64,000 nucleotides of DNA from the NCBI GenBank assembly GCA_019022495.1, contig JAFEKR010000002.1:3844001-3908000 (forward strand). Direction: 5' to 3'. The notes under the pieces are model-generated. The model did not search any database. It saw nothing but the letters and a program-made list of their open reading frames with translations, and was not told where the DNA came from. Source of the DNA: Epichloe hybrida (Eukaryota; Ascomycota; Sordariomycetes; Hypocreales; Clavicipitaceae). Made by a program: the position numbers and the translations under genes. Positions 22,311 through 34,815 of this stretch are shown here, piece after piece (positions within the stretch are counted from its first letter, which is position 1; every line of letters starts with the position of its first letter).

Positions 22311-23630
22311 TATTGGCGTGTCGGCGACGTTGTTGCTTGGAACTGTCGAGGAATGCGCCGTGTCAGTCTGGGGAAATCTTCTTCTCCTCAGCAGCGGCCA
22401 TTTTTGAAAGTCAATTGATTGCCACTAGCCGAACATTGGTGAGCACAATTGTTTGCGCACACTAGCATGGAATGAAAGCACATGCTCACAAGCCCAGTCG
22501 TTAATAAACCCAACCCGCGCGTTCTGGAACCCGACACGTTTTCGTCAATCCAAGCATCATATATGCCTCCTTGATCTGCCGCAACGGGCACAGCTCGGAC
22601 GACTCCAAGAGTCCGAGGTGCGTTAGTTTGATGTTTTTCTTTTTTTCTTTTTCCTGTTCATAATCAATGACGATTACTTCGCGACCAGTCCAGTGTCCAC
22701 CATCGGGCCGGAGCGATTGGATTCGGGATCCACCAGATCGCGTCCACCGTGATTTCATGGTGGTGATGGCACTGGGAGGACTCGGGCGTGTAAGCGCGAA
22801 CGCCGAGGACGAGTTGTTATTTAAATGCTGTCAATGGAGGGATTCTAGGGTGAGACAAGTGCTCATTGTTTGACGCTCTACAGCCTTGTTCTTTGGCCGC
22901 AACGCACAGCGCACAAAGACAAGTCAAGTCAGGTGGCTACTCCGTATCACCGTCAACGACGGCATCGTGATCGAGATCGTGATCGTAATCGTGATCGTGA
23001 TCGTGATCGTGACGGTCCCATTGCCTTTGTTGAACACTACAGACGGCCAGCCAAGATTCTAAACCCTCTAACTTGAATAAGCGGGGTCATGCTTATTTAG
23101 TCCGTAGATACATTTTTTTAATTTTTTTTAAACACGGCCACATAATAGCCCGTCCAGATGATTGCCAGGGCCAGACACATGTGGGGGGCCCATCAACCAG
23201 TTTATTAATAATTCAATTATTAATTAATAATTGATCGCATCACCGACCTTGGGCCGTAGCCTTTGAATATCAACAAGCTTACTTATTAGTTCCCCCTACG
23301 GCCCCTACGGATTAGATTTCTAATCATTCAACCATGACTACTTAGTAATAAGCGCATCGCAGCCCGTAAGCAGGCCCACTTGTGCTGCGTCAGCTTTACA
23401 AACCAGGTTTCAAGACTCGCAAGCCCGACATGTGAAGCGCATCCACGGCTCGACTCAAGTCACGCCGGCACAAGCCCCCCCCGTGTATAATATATATAGG
23501 GATAAAAAGTCATCCTGATCCATCTTGCTCCCATCGTCTCTTCAGTCCAAGTAGCTTCCTCCTTCCCAGACCATTCGCCGTACATACAAAGAAAAAACAA
23601 AACAAAACACCAACGCCAAAACTCCCAGAA
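22311..23630. promoter_or_regulatory. Shared upstream region of the PDR transporter and GST genes
   Basis: 1.3 kb between two outward-facing start codons. It holds a TACTCCGTA copy (22938-22946), a GATCGT hexamer repeat (22964-23012), an A/T-rich block with self-complementary TTATTAATAATT-type sequence (23195-23240), and repeated CCCTACGG near 23293-23310. TATATATA at 23489-23496 lies about 140 nt before the GST ATG. The A/T-rich block may be a decayed repeat. Confidence 0.55.
22964..23012. repeat. GATCGT hexanucleotide repeat
   Basis: About eight units of GATCGT/GATCGA/AATCGT in the shared PDR-GST upstream region, ending in GTGACGG. Confidence 0.85.
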
Positions 23631-24367
23631 ATGTCCTCTCTCAAGCCCATGACGCTCTACTCCCACGCCGGGGGCCCCAACCCCTGGAAAGTCGCCATCA
23701 TTCTCGACGAGCTCCGCCTCCCCTACCGCCACAAGTTCCTCGACTTCCAGTCCGTCAAGGCCGAGCCCTTCATCTCGCTGAACCCCAACGGCAGGGTCCC
23801 CGGCCTCGAGGACCCCAACACCGGTATCTCTCTATGGGAGGTGAGTCAAGTCCAAACGTTCCCCCCCCCCCCCATCTCCCCGGGGTCTTCCCTTTACTAA
23901 GACGTTTTTTGTTCCAGTCCGGCGCCATCATCGACTACATCATCGAGCAATACGACACGGCCCACAAGCTGCAGTATACTAGCGTCCCGGAGAAATATCA
24001 GACCCGCGTATGGGAACACTTTCAGATGTCCGGACAGGGCCCCTACTTCGGCCAGCTCATCTGGTTCTCGAGATATCACCCGGAAAAGGTCCAGAGCGCC
24101 GTCGACAGATACGCCAACGAGGTGAAGCGTGTGACGGGCGTCATTGACGCGCACTTGAAGAGGCAGAAGACGGACTACTTGGTTGGCGACAAGCTCACGT
24201 ATGCTGATCTCATGTTTGTTCCGTGGGCAGTCACCATCGCTGGGCTCGACAGCGTCGACCTGTCCGAGTTCGAGACCTACGGTGCTTGGCTTAAGCGCTT
24301 GACGGATAGACCCGTCGTGGCCAACATCATCAAGCAGAGGGAGGAGGCCATGGCTGCGGGCAAGTAA
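23631..24367 (+). CDS. Glutathione S-transferase (Ure2-like class)
   Basis: Cytosolic GST of 219 aa in two exons, 23631-23840 and 23918-24367; the 77-nt intron carries a C-run. The N-terminal thioredoxin fold shows LYSHAGGPNPWKVAIILDEL, the GSH-site loop NPNGRVPGLEDPN and the SGAIIDYI segment. The all-helical C-terminal domain has the N-capping-like motif LTYADLMFVPWA. Lack of extension and of a catalytic Cys/Ser at the classic position fits the fungal Ure2-like group. It conjugates glutathione to electrophiles. The neighbouring divergent efflux pump suggests a detoxification pair (inference). A 17-A run at 24393-24409 follows the stop. Confidence 0.92.
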
Positions 24368-24588
24368 TATTGGCACAAAAAGATCGTCACGCAAAAAAAA
24401 AAAAAAAAAGCCTTGGTTAATCCAATCAATAAAGTGGCCCTTGGTTTTTGTGATATAGGATTTGCTAGTATACTCAATACCATGATTAATAACAATACTA
24501 CTTATGCTCCGTACTTAAAAAAGGAAGGATATTTCGCAACGAGTCGAGTGTAATGGAAAACTACCCTGCGCCCCCTTGGTGAACAGAG

Positions 24589-25823
24589 CTAAACAGCTTG
24601 ATCTCCGACAATGGGCCTTTGTTTCGGTCGGCGGCCCTCGGCAGAGGTGTCGTCTTCCGCATCACTTCGTGGCCATCTGCCCGGATGATGTGCGAAGAAA
24701 GCACTGGTACTAGCACTCTCATACTGCTCATCCAGCCTGCGCCTAGACTCTCCCCACCTTGCGCTCCGAGTGAATGTCTGTGCTGGGATATCAGATCCTT
24801 CTTCTGCATCGTACACGAACGATTCCTTCTCCTGCAGGGGCAAATGGTTGAACCGCCAATCGAGAACAGCGGCATAGGTCGATCGGTAGGACGCGACAGC
24901 CATGACTGTGCCGATAGTCGACCCCCCCACGATATCGTACCAGTTGTGCGCCGCGTCAATGGTCAGCGAACAAGCAATCATGACGGCGGAAAGCATCGGT
25001 GCCATGGTCAGCGCCAGTTTCCAAAAAGCCGGCTTGTGATCCGCCCACACCTTCAACTTGGCATTCAGCCAGAGAAACAAGAATACGAAGCCGGAAAACG
25101 CAACCGTGGAATGGCCGCTGGGAAAAGACGTCACGGCGTTTTTGAGCATGGACCGGCTCGGCTGTGTACAGATTTCCGTAGTATACATGACTTGCTGGAA
25201 CCCAACACCATTGAGACCCGACTTGTTGTGTGTCTTTGCGAGAGAGACGTCTGGCATACACACGTCCAGAAAGTAGGGTCGGAAGCCGCCGATAAGCTGC
25301 TTGATGGTGACTTGAAATAGAGATGCCAGTGCCACCGCCCACACGGTGCCCATGATCGCGTTGCTGGCATCCCGGGCGGACTTGACTCTGAATTGCGCCA
25401 AGATATAGACGAGAATTGGTCCAGCGATGGATAGCAACCCTGCGAGCCACGGTGGCAAAATCCAACCACGATAAGGATACGCCCACTCTGGATAAATGAT
25501 GTCTCCTGAGCCGTTGAAAGTAATGGGAAATGTCCGAACCACAACCATCGGAGCATGGTAGATCTGATAGCAAATGGTGGTAAATTAGCGATGCTCTCTA
25601 CGATCAAAATGCTGTTGTCACATCACATGTGTGTCATGGAGTGAAGACATGGAGTGAGAGTGCGACATACGCCGAAGCTGATACCAGCTATGAGTAGCAT
25701 CACAAGCACATCAAGCGCATTCAGCCGCACCCACTCCGCCGCAAATAATCTCGTCTCACGAAGAAGGGAAGATGGGGTCGGTCTCGACAACCCCCGCGAG
25801 TCAGTCTGCGGTAAAGACGGCAT
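24589..25823 (-). CDS. PAP2 lipid phosphatase (DPP1/LPP1-like)
   Basis: Multi-pass membrane phosphatase for phosphatidate, diacylglycerol pyrophosphate or related lipid phosphates. Exons are 25823-25671 and 25563-24589 with a 107-nt intron; 375 aa. The three PAP2 motifs are present: KQLIGGFRP (residues about 139-147), SFPSGHS (PSGH at 199-202) and DAAHNWYD with catalytic His257 and Asp261. The first conserved residue of motif 3 (usually Ser-Arg) reads Leu-Thr, a small deviation. Six hydrophobic segments are visible. The C-terminal 80 residues are polar and charged. DPP1-like by length and motif spacing; substrate is not decided by sequence. Confidence 0.9.
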
Positions 25824-26971
25824 GTCTGTCGGGGTTTCGTCCTACGAGCGAGCTTTTTCGGCCGTCATGGTCTCTGGTGATCAAACAGGCAGGGCAATCA
25901 AAGAAAAGACCGTTTGGAAGAGAGGAAAGAGATGGGCGGAAGAAAACCTGGAAAAAAAAAAAAAAATTGGGTGGCGCAGAGGTTAGTACGTTGACGTCAT
26001 GCGCTGCTTGCGAGAGTCGCAATCGCTCGCTGTTGATAAAACGATGCAGATGCAGAGATTCAGCGCAGCTCGGTTCCCATGGGACGAGTTGTACAGCAAC
26101 AACACGTATCAAAAATCAAAAAAATGTGGAATATTCACTTAGTGAACTCTGGCCACGTTTCAAAACAGCAAGAACGGAAAGGAGTTCTTGCCAAAAAAAC
26201 GATGGTTTTCTGAAGAAAACGGACAGACGCGAGTCTTCAATTGTATGATTTTGTATCCGACATGTTCCAAGGTCCAAGGTGAGGGGTGACGATAGCTACA
26301 ACCCACTCACTGTAGGCCAACTAGGCCAAAAGAGAGTGCGCACCCCTAATAGTAGCTGTGCTAAACGAGCATATAATGCTCAACACTATCAACACTACCC
26401 CCTAGGTCTGCTGAGCCTGACAATGGTTGACAGACTGGTACGTAGTAATCCGTACAAACATCAATAATCCGTACATCGAGTCAACATCAAGTCCGCTGCG
26501 GAGCATGCATGATACAGTCACTGGTATATGACCCGTCGTCTATCGATAGTAGTGATGCAACTCCCTGATTTTTGTCATGTTTTTTTTTTTTTGCCACGCC
26601 AGCGCTGCTGAGCCCCCGAGGCTCTTCTCAAGAACGAATGCCTTTCCCAAGCGCGCGCAGGCTCATCTATCTATATATGAGAATCTCTTCCTTCCTTGAC
26701 CAAGGCGCGTCAGTCGCCGCCCGTTTTATTTCGGAATTTCGAGACACATCACTCCTGCAAAAAAAAAAATTACGCGTTATTAATCCATGCGCCCTACACT
26801 CCGTGTTATCCGGTCTTTGCACCTTGAACCTGTTAGTACAGCCACGGATATACCTCTTTTTTTGTATGAGAAAAAAAAACAAGGTCCACCAAGACAAATG
26901 AATAAAATTGTAAAAGGACAAGTATCCAGAGTGGATGAACGAGCGTTCGCTCTTGTGCGAGACAGTCTCAA
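25824..26971. other. Intergenic region with repeat relic
   Basis: Upstream of the PAP2 gene and downstream of INO80. It holds A-runs, the 70-bp dispersed repeat copy (26316-26385) and two nearby AATCCGTAC copies (26447-26478). No coding region is supported. Confidence 0.55.
26316..26385 (-). repeat. Dispersed 70-bp repeat, copy A
   Basis: Its reverse complement matches 47431-47500 with two mismatches, including the shared core GGGGTGCGCACTCTCTTTTG. Similarity continues patchily downstream (GTAGCTATCGTCA against CTAGCTATTGTCA). Likely a piece of a transposon end. Confidence 0.85.
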
Positions 26972-29900
26972 TCATCCATCAACCATGCCATCAGCAACAG
27001 CGAGCCGCTGTTTCGCCGTCTTGGCCCGTTTACCAACAGCTTTGGCCCTTCCACCTCTCTTGCCCTTGATGTCGCTCTCGGCAGGAGTGGCTGTGCCCGA
27101 GGCTCCAGCTTTACTGCCGTCATCAAAATGTCCTTCGCCTAGTAGTAATATCTTGTTAGCACGGCCATGACTCGAGCCAATCATGTAATCGTCTTCGCTT
27201 ACCTTCGTGATACATCTCGTCCAAGCTGGCAGAAGCTTCCGTCTTCTTGCGCTTTCCGCCCTTCTTCTTCTGCTTGTCATATTCTCCAGACTCCAACAGC
27301 TCCTTCTCACGTCGTTCAATCATCTCGGCCTGCTCATCATCCGCCAGCCACATGGCAATATCGCGATTGCGGTTTTCGGGAGCGCGGCGGCCCGAGAAGT
27401 CCACACTGGCGCCACCACCTTGTATGACCACGCGCTGCACCTCTTCCTTCTGCAGAGCGCGCTTTCTGATTCGTTCTTCAATCGTGCCCCGGGTGATGAG
27501 ACGGTAGACAGTGACTTGCTTCGTCTGCCCCAACCTGTGAGCTCGGTCCATGGCCTGCGAGTCAATGGTCGGGTTCCAATCGGAATCGTAAAAGATGACT
27601 GTGTCGGCAGACGTCAGATTGATTCCCAGCCCACCAGCGCGTGTGGACAGCAGGAAGATGAAGATTTCGGGTCGCGTCTGGAAATCGTGCACCGTGTCAC
27701 GTCGATCCTCCAATTTGGTCGAGCCATCCAGACGGCAATATTTGTAGTTGCGATAGGTCAAGTATTCTTCCATCATGTCAATCATTCGAGTCATCTGGAA
27801 GTAGAGCAACACACGGTGGCCTTCGTTCTTGAGCTTGAAGAGAAGCTCATCCAGCTTGGCAAGCTTACCGCTGTCGGTGACAAATGTCCGCATGGATGGC
27901 ACCACGACGTTGGTGAATCGTTTCCTCTCGCTGTCGGGCTTCGGCAGAGCGCTGTCTTGCGGGTAAAACTCCAGGGGCACCTTGTTTTCGATGAGGGCAG
28001 TCTGCTCCACTGATGTCGGTCCATACAGCACTTTGCGGATGCCATTGTTGAACAAGGTTTCTTGTCGCTCTCTGACCGAGCAGGTACTGTTGCACGATAC
28101 TTCAATGGGGGGCGCCGAGGCACGAGGTCGTCCAGCAATCTCAAGCCGGCACAAGCCTGAATCATCGTACGCCTCATGAGCAACATTCATGAGCCTGTTG
28201 AGAATACCCTCTGATGTGGCCTCGGCCCGTGGGCGTCGATCTGCTCGAGCTTGCACATTGAACAGTGCATGCGCTGGTGTGAAGTTCTTGTCCTGCTCCT
28301 CATCGTAAATGACGGGCATACGTCCAAGCCTGTTCTTCTTCAGCAGCTCATTGGCTGCGCGGGTGAAAAGGCTCTCGTGTGTGGCCTTGTAGACATCGTT
28401 CGGTGACATGTCTGCAAAGCGAAGCCAGGAGAATGCTCTTGACCCCTCAACATTCTCCCGCACGTTCCCAGGTGTCCAAATGTTCATCATATGGTTGAGG
28501 GCTTTATTTCGCCACCCAGCAGTTGCATTGGTGCTTGAAGCCTTGTTGAGGCGACCATCCTGCGTCCATACCAGCGAGGGCAACTCGAATTTGAGCAAGC
28601 TTCGTGTCGAGTATCCCACCGAAACCACGTTGCCTTCTCGAACAAAAGAGGCTGTCTCGGCAAAGTAGCCAAACGAAAACGGAGACGTGACTTCGGCACG
28701 CTCGAACAAATCGGGATGGTTGCACACTTTTCGGAACTGCATGACAAGATTCATCAGATGACCAGAATCTTGATCGTCGCCCGTGGTGGCCTTCTCTACG
28801 AGGTCCATAATGTTGATCTGGTTGCGAAGATTCGTGTAGTATGCTCGTTGTCTGTATGTGAGGTTGCAAAAGACATCCAGTTCGATCTTGTCACCGAGCT
28901 CCTTCTGCACATGTTTCTTGACACGACGAAGCATGAAGGGCTTGAGGATCATGTGCAGGCGCTTCAGCTGGTCTTCATTTAGCTTCGTGTTGCTCTGTGC
29001 GTGAGATTCAATGTCCTTGGAAAACCATTCGCTGAATTCGTCGTGGGAATCGAAGAGAGACGGCATGATGAAATGTAGCAATGCCCAGAGTTCTTGCATG
29101 TTGTTCTGGATGGGTGTGCCAGTGAGTAGAAGTCTGTTGCGGCAATGAAAGCCCAGCAGAGACTTCCATCGAGAGCTTTGGGAGCTTTTGATGGCTTGGG
29201 CTTCATCAAGAATCATGTACTGCCATCGCATCTTTTGGAAGTAGGCGACATCAGACACGACCAGCTGATAAGACGTTACGCAGACGTGGAAGGCAGCCTC
29301 CTTGCGATATGTCATGTGTTTGCGGTCCCAGAACTTGCGCAAGACTTTTCGGTCAGGGGCACTGCCCCAGTAGGGGAGAATCTTGAATTCGGGAACAAAT
29401 TTGGCAATTTCCTGTTGCCAATTGTGCAAAGTGGATGCAGGCGCGACGACCAAGAAGGGGCCCCAAATGTCGTGCTTCTCTGCCAGGTAGGCCATGACGG
29501 AGATGGATTGAACTGTCTTTCCTAGACCCATTTCGTCTGCCAGGATGCCGTTGATCCCCTGCTCGTACAGGTTGACGAGCCAGTTAAGGCCCTTGAGTTG
29601 GTACTCCTTGAGCTGAGCATTGAGGAGCTTGGGTTGCTCGACTTCCATTTCGCCCAAGCCGGTAGGATTCTGGAAGTTCATCTCGCCTTCTTCGTCCATG
29701 TCCAGGTCAGCTTCGTTGTTGAACTGACGAGCCTTCTTCTGGGCTTCAGCAATGGCGTTTTGTGCATTAGCCATGGCGGCAGCTCGGAGCTGCGTCTCAT
29801 CTTCATTGTCAAAGTCAAGATTCTCGAAGTCGGTAATCCTATCTCCAACAGGTCCGGAGGGCTCGGCGATGTCGAGCTTGTTCTGGGCCATCTCGTTCGT

Positions 29901-32900
29901 GGGCCGCTTGATTTCTGGATTGTCGGTACTTCGCTCGACTTCATCCGTCTTCATTTTCTTGCCAATAAAGTGAGAGTACAGTTCGGTCTGGGAGATGAGG
30001 AAGTTGAGTTTCCTCTTCTGTCGAGCAGCTTCGCGGTCGGCTTCTTCTCGTCGAGCATTCTCAATCTCTTGCTTCTCTGCAGCCTTACGCAAGTCACGCT
30101 CTTCACGTTCGTTGCGCTTCCAGAAGCCCATCATGTCGCGCATGACTCGCTTCGCACGAGCCTGAAGGTCCTTGGTGCCCTTGTTTGTACGCAGCTGCCA
30201 TCGCTTGGCCTCTTTTGAGGCCAAAATAGCCGTCTTCTTTAGGTTTGATCCCTTTGTTCCGTATGATTCCACTGCCAGTTTGAAGGTTTTGTTGATATCC
30301 TTACGGGCCATGTCTCTCCAGATTTGCTCGTAAATTTGGTTATAGCCCTTGGAGCTGAATTTCTTCTCCAAGTCATTGACTTCTTCCTTCTTCTCCTTGA
30401 CCGGGTCCTTGTTCTCTTTGACCTTTTCGCTGTCCTTGTCAACCTTATCCTTGTCAACCTTGTCCTTGTCCTTATCCTTGGGACGGCCCTTGATCTTGAT
30501 GCGAACTTTGCCTTCTTCTTTGGGTGGGAGCTCTTTACCAGCATCTAGAGCAGCCTGCGCAGCTTCTGCGGATTCCTTCTCGGCCTTCTTTTGCTCCCTC
30601 GTCTTCTTGAGGCGAGTTCCTTTGCCCCTGCCCTTCTTCGGCGTTTCGGCATCAGAGGCCAAGAGGCTAGACGTTGCACCGGCGTCCAAGTTCAGTTCAA
30701 GATTGCGAGCGGGGCCCTTGATGCCCTTCTGAAGAATGAGTTTAGTCTGCTGAGCCTTCTTGCTCGCACGTTCAGCGTCGCGCAGATGTTTCTGACGCTC
30801 GGCTTCGTCTTCGGCAGCCAAGGCTCGGGCAAGTGCAGCTTCCTTTTGCTCAATAGTGACAGCCATGGACTTTTCGCGACGTCTTTTGCGTTGCATGTCC
30901 TTCTTTCGCTCCTTTTCGGCAAACAACTCTTGCTCCCGAACTTCATGAAGCGCCTGGTCATAGAAAACGTCGTCGTAGCGTCGCTTGCCGAGTTCCGAAT
31001 GTAGAACAAGCTTCTTGCTGGCAGCCTTGGTGTAGTCTTCACGGCGAAGGCGGCCCTGCTCAGCTTCAAAGTCGGTCATGACACGTCTACGTTTCCGGGC
31101 ACGGTCTTTATACTCTTGCTCATCGAACTCGTCAGGGTCAAGGGTCGAAGCATCATGCTCGATCCGAGCTTCGGAATTTTGAATCTTCTTCTCCATCTCG
31201 CTGGACCATGTTTTGCCAACCTTGGGTTGTCCGTTGGCTTGACGTTTGGAGGCCGATCGAGGCTGGGGAGACTCCCTCTTGATTGAGGAACGGCGTTTGC
31301 CCCTAGGAGCTTCGGCCTCCCTTATGTCCGAGGCTCGACCTTTTGTTGGACGTCGGCCAGGCTTTTTTCTGGCAATCGCCTCTGCTTTCCTGGCGGAGAT
31401 GGGTTCAGGTTCAATCTCAATATCCTTCTCGGCTTCAGCTTCAGTTTCAATATCCTGCTCCGGTTCCGGGTCCACCTCAGGGGTTGGAGTGGGAGCTCTG
31501 CGTTCTGCAACTGGTTTGGGAGCCGGCTCGGCACTGGAGAGAATATTGGAAAATGACATGGGATCGGCAGGTCGGCTGGGTGTCTATTTTCGAAGGGCAG
31601 TTAGTGGGTGTTGATCACAAAAACGATAAGACTAGTTGTCCTGATGGAAGTTCATGGAGTGAAAGGTATTCAAAAATGGGGACATCGAGGCGAGCTATTG
31701 GAAGAAGCGAGGAGGTGGGCATACATTCAGAGATGACGAAGCAGCGGGTTTTGATGGCGTAGCCGCTCGAGGCTCAGTCTTGATGACGGCTGGCATGGTT
31801 GATGAACCGTTCTGGGTTGAGTCTACAGCAGATGCATGTACTTGTCTCTGAGAGGGCGAGGTCATGTGAGCTGAGCGACTCGGGGGGGGGCTGTGAGAAC
31901 CGACGGGCAAATTAGGATGTGAAAGCGAGAGCGGGCTCCTAGACCTGTTGTACGACGGCCTGGGTGACGTGTAGTTGCCGTTCTTATTGCCGTAGTATGA
32001 TGACGGCTGATGTTGGTTGACGGGTGTCCGATCGTAGGGGTAAGGATCGCGCGTCTGCAAATGGGTCCCAGCTATTAATTAATGGTGTTCAAAAAACGCG
32101 CGAAGCTCGAGACGAGTTGCACCCATGATGTTTTCATTTCATGCAATGCGTGAGCTTCAAATCAACACGTCGAACAGGTCAGGATATGGATGATATGAGA
32201 ACCGCCGTGATGAGAACAAGAGATGATGGCAATGCGTTGATTTTCTTGCATCAATGACGAGGTTGACGGAAAGGGGGAGCAAAGAAAGGGTCGCCCCGAA
32301 AATGATGCAGCAAAGACCAACGGGCCACAGCAAAAGGGGAAAGAATGGGAGGCTGTGAAAGGGCTTGGCCAGGCGATGCAAATGGGAAAAGAAAGCAAGT
32401 GCCGTGCACGAGTCAAATGAATTGGAAAAAAAAAAGAAGTGGATTGATTGGGTCTGGGCGGGCTGCTCACCTTTGGCGTGGAGTTCTGGAGCGCGTTGTG
32501 CCAGGAGTCGGATACCCTGCGCTCCTTGGTGGTGTCGGTCGTGGGGTCGTAGACTCGTCCAGAGGCAGCTTTCTCGCGCGCGTGATGATGAGCTTCGGAC
32601 GTCGCGGGTGGTGGATAGAAGTTGAGCGATGGAGATGTCGATGATGATGCGCCGTGTCGAGGAGACAAAGGCGGAGGAGCCCCCTGATGATGATTATGGT
32701 TGTTGGCCGTCGACGAGGACGATGGCGGCGGCAACGACGGGGAAGGAGCACCAGCGCCGGCTGGGATTGAAGTGGACGGCGCCATGAAGGAGGCCGCTGG
32801 ACCACCACCAGCAATGGAGGTGGGGGGGGCGCGACTGTGATTGTGACTGTGACTGTGACTGTGACTGTGACTGTGACTGTGACTGTGACTGTGACTGTGA

Positions 32901-33169
32901 CTGTGACTGTGACTGTGACTGTGACTGTGACTGTGACTGTGACTGTGACTGTGACTGTGACTGTGACTGTGAGGCTCTTGGTGATGGATCTTTGCGTGGT
33001 GGTGAGGTTGAGAGGTGTGATGCAGCGGCGAGGACAGCGTCGGCCGGGGAGGTGATTGAAGAAGGCACGAGGAGGCGGCGGAGGCGGCGGAGGCGGCGGA
33101 GGCGCGGTGGTGATGGTTGTTGGGGTTGGGGTTGGGATCGCGGTTGTGGTTGTGGTTGTGGCTGTGACT

Positions 33170-33208
<39 letters not shown>

Positions 33209-33538
33209 ATTGTCGTTGCGGGTGTGGACGTGGTTGAGATGACCACCGACGGAATTGTTGGCGTTGGAATTGCTGCCAGGAGATGAAAAGGGAGGAGGAT
33301 GGAAATCGGCGGAGCGGGTTGTTGGTGAGCGCAGGCCAAAGATGGCATTGGCAGTTGTGGAGGAGCTGGACGTGGAGGAACCCGCCGTCGATTCCAGCGC
33401 GAGGTGTCGGTGCGCCGGACTCCCTGCCTTTGAAGGCGCCGTCATCACGTCGCGCAGCGTTGGCGGCACCTCATGTTGCGACTGTGACTGAGACTGCCGC
33501 ACATCACCATGCCGCCGGAAATTATTGTTGTTGTCCAT
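26972..33538 (-). CDS. INO80: INO80 chromatin-remodelling ATPase
   Basis: Catalytic subunit of the nuclear INO80 complex, which slides nucleosomes and evicts H2A.Z. Exons: 33538-32471, 32054-31725, 31583-27203 and 27138-26972; 5946 nt, about 1981 aa, typical for filamentous fungi. N-terminal 460 residues are low complexity, with His-Asp and Ser-His repeats. A Lys/Glu-rich coiled-coil follows. The DBINO segment starts at [17 protein letters not shown]. The SNF2 core has DEMGLGKT (residues about 1145-1150), DEAQAIKSS and TGTPIQNN. The helicase-C domain comes after a long insertion, as is diagnostic for INO80, and ends in [15 protein letters not shown]. The C-terminal tail is basic. Intron 1 is 416 nt, long for this window, and its frame stays open well past the donor. 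Confidence 0.93.
32833..32970. repeat. GACTGT hexanucleotide repeat (23 units) coding Ser-His in INO80
   Basis: Twenty-three tandem hexamers (one GATTGT variant) on the plus strand. In the INO80 reading frame (minus strand) they code alternating His-Ser. In-frame length changes would not break the gene. Confidence 0.95.
33171..33206. repeat. TGGTCG hexanucleotide repeat coding His-Asp in INO80
   Basis: Six perfect TGGTCG units, preceded by degenerate GGTTGT units. On the minus strand they code a His-Asp run in the INO80 N-terminal tail. Confidence 0.9.
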
Positions 33539-34070
33539 GAAGCCTTACAGAGTCGATCCGGCGTCCGGACAGAGCACAAGAGACCGGCCGTGATGTTCAC
33601 TACAAGGCGCCGGCGCGACAGAGTTTCAACAAGATGCAACGGAAGAAATGTTGTCCTAAAATGGCGAACCCATGCGTACAATATTGGTAGCCTTGTCAAG
33701 GCTCAGCGCGGTCGCGGCAGAATGCGCACGTCGAGCCGAATACCGAGTCAGAGGCAATATTGCGACCTCGGCGTGTGAAGTTTTTAAAGTCGCAGAGTGA
33801 CGATGACGGACAGATGGAGTTGAGGAGAGTAGGAGTTCTCGAGCTCGTCTGATGATAGCAAGAAGAAAGAAAAAAAAAAGGCCTCGTTGTGGGTGGAGAG
33901 CAACAAACTGACTTTTCCTGGCCAAGGTTGCAAGGGGCGGTGGTGGTGCAGCTCCCTCGTCTCTCTGGCACGCGTGTCTGGCGCAGAAGCAGAGCACCAC
34001 CAGTATCTGGTGGCAAAAGTGGTGATGGCGATGTTGGGTATGAATGAGCGAGTGGGTGAGTGATGGTGGA

Positions 34071-34098
34071 GGACGACGGACGACGGACGACGGACGAC
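34071..34098. repeat. Four tandem GGACGAC units
   Basis: Perfect 7-bp unit repeated four times, ending in GGG; in the INO80 upstream region. Confidence 0.9.
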
Positions 34099-34464
34099 GG
34101 GTTCAAGTCTGGAAAGGCGAAACGGGGGACAAGGCCAGCAAGATCACAAGTCAGCCATGATGCCCTGCCGGCCCAGACACAAAAGCCGAGTCTGTCCGTG
34201 ATGGCAATTGATGTTGCAGCAGGCCACCCGGGCGTTTTGGTGTGTTGGCCTCGAGTGCGCAAGTCGAGGAGCCTGTTTTGGATGCATTATTATTACCGGG
34301 GAGTACCGATACAAACGAACGAGTCTGGTCCACTTGCACCAACCAACCACCAACCGTTTGCCTCGCCATCTTCTGGCCCCCGACCACCGCAACCTCGACC
34401 ACACGCCGCCGGGCACTAAATATTAAAAGAAAACACGTCGACACGACACCAAAAGCCACGCAGC

Positions 34465-34491
34465 GACGCAGTCGACGCAGTCGACGCAGTC
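34465..34491. repeat. Three tandem GACGCAGTC units
   Basis: Perfect 9-bp unit in three copies, preceded by a partial unit CAGCGACGCAGTC. Confidence 0.9.
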
Positions 34492-34785
34492 CCCGTTTGT
34501 GTTTTGTCACAGTCAACAAGGCTCCCTTCCCATTGTGACCTGCCTACACAGCTAAGCCTTGCCCGAGCATGCTTTGACGTGCCCATCCACGTCCGAAACT
34601 CAATTAGGGACAGTCAGAAAAAAAAAATAGCCATCAGCCAATGAACGCTCGCTCTTAGCTGTGACGTGCACGTATGAGGGAATCTGTCAAAGGGGAGTCC
34701 CAACAAGTGACACTCCCACACTCCCCTCCTCCCGGTCAGTCATCCCGCAGCCACGCCACAGATAAATTGCTTGCATTCTGGGCCC

Positions 34786-34815
34786 GTCTGCCTGTCAGCG
34801 GTCTGCCTGTCAGCG
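34786..34815. repeat. Two 15-bp direct repeats
   Basis: GTCTGCCTGTCAGCG occurs twice in perfect tandem. Confidence 0.9.

Noticed and set aside
32467..33348. Long overlapping frames with Thr-Val or Ser-Gln repeats on both strands
   Set aside because: They are shadows of hexamer repeats in INO80; INO80's frame is supported by the adjoining exons.
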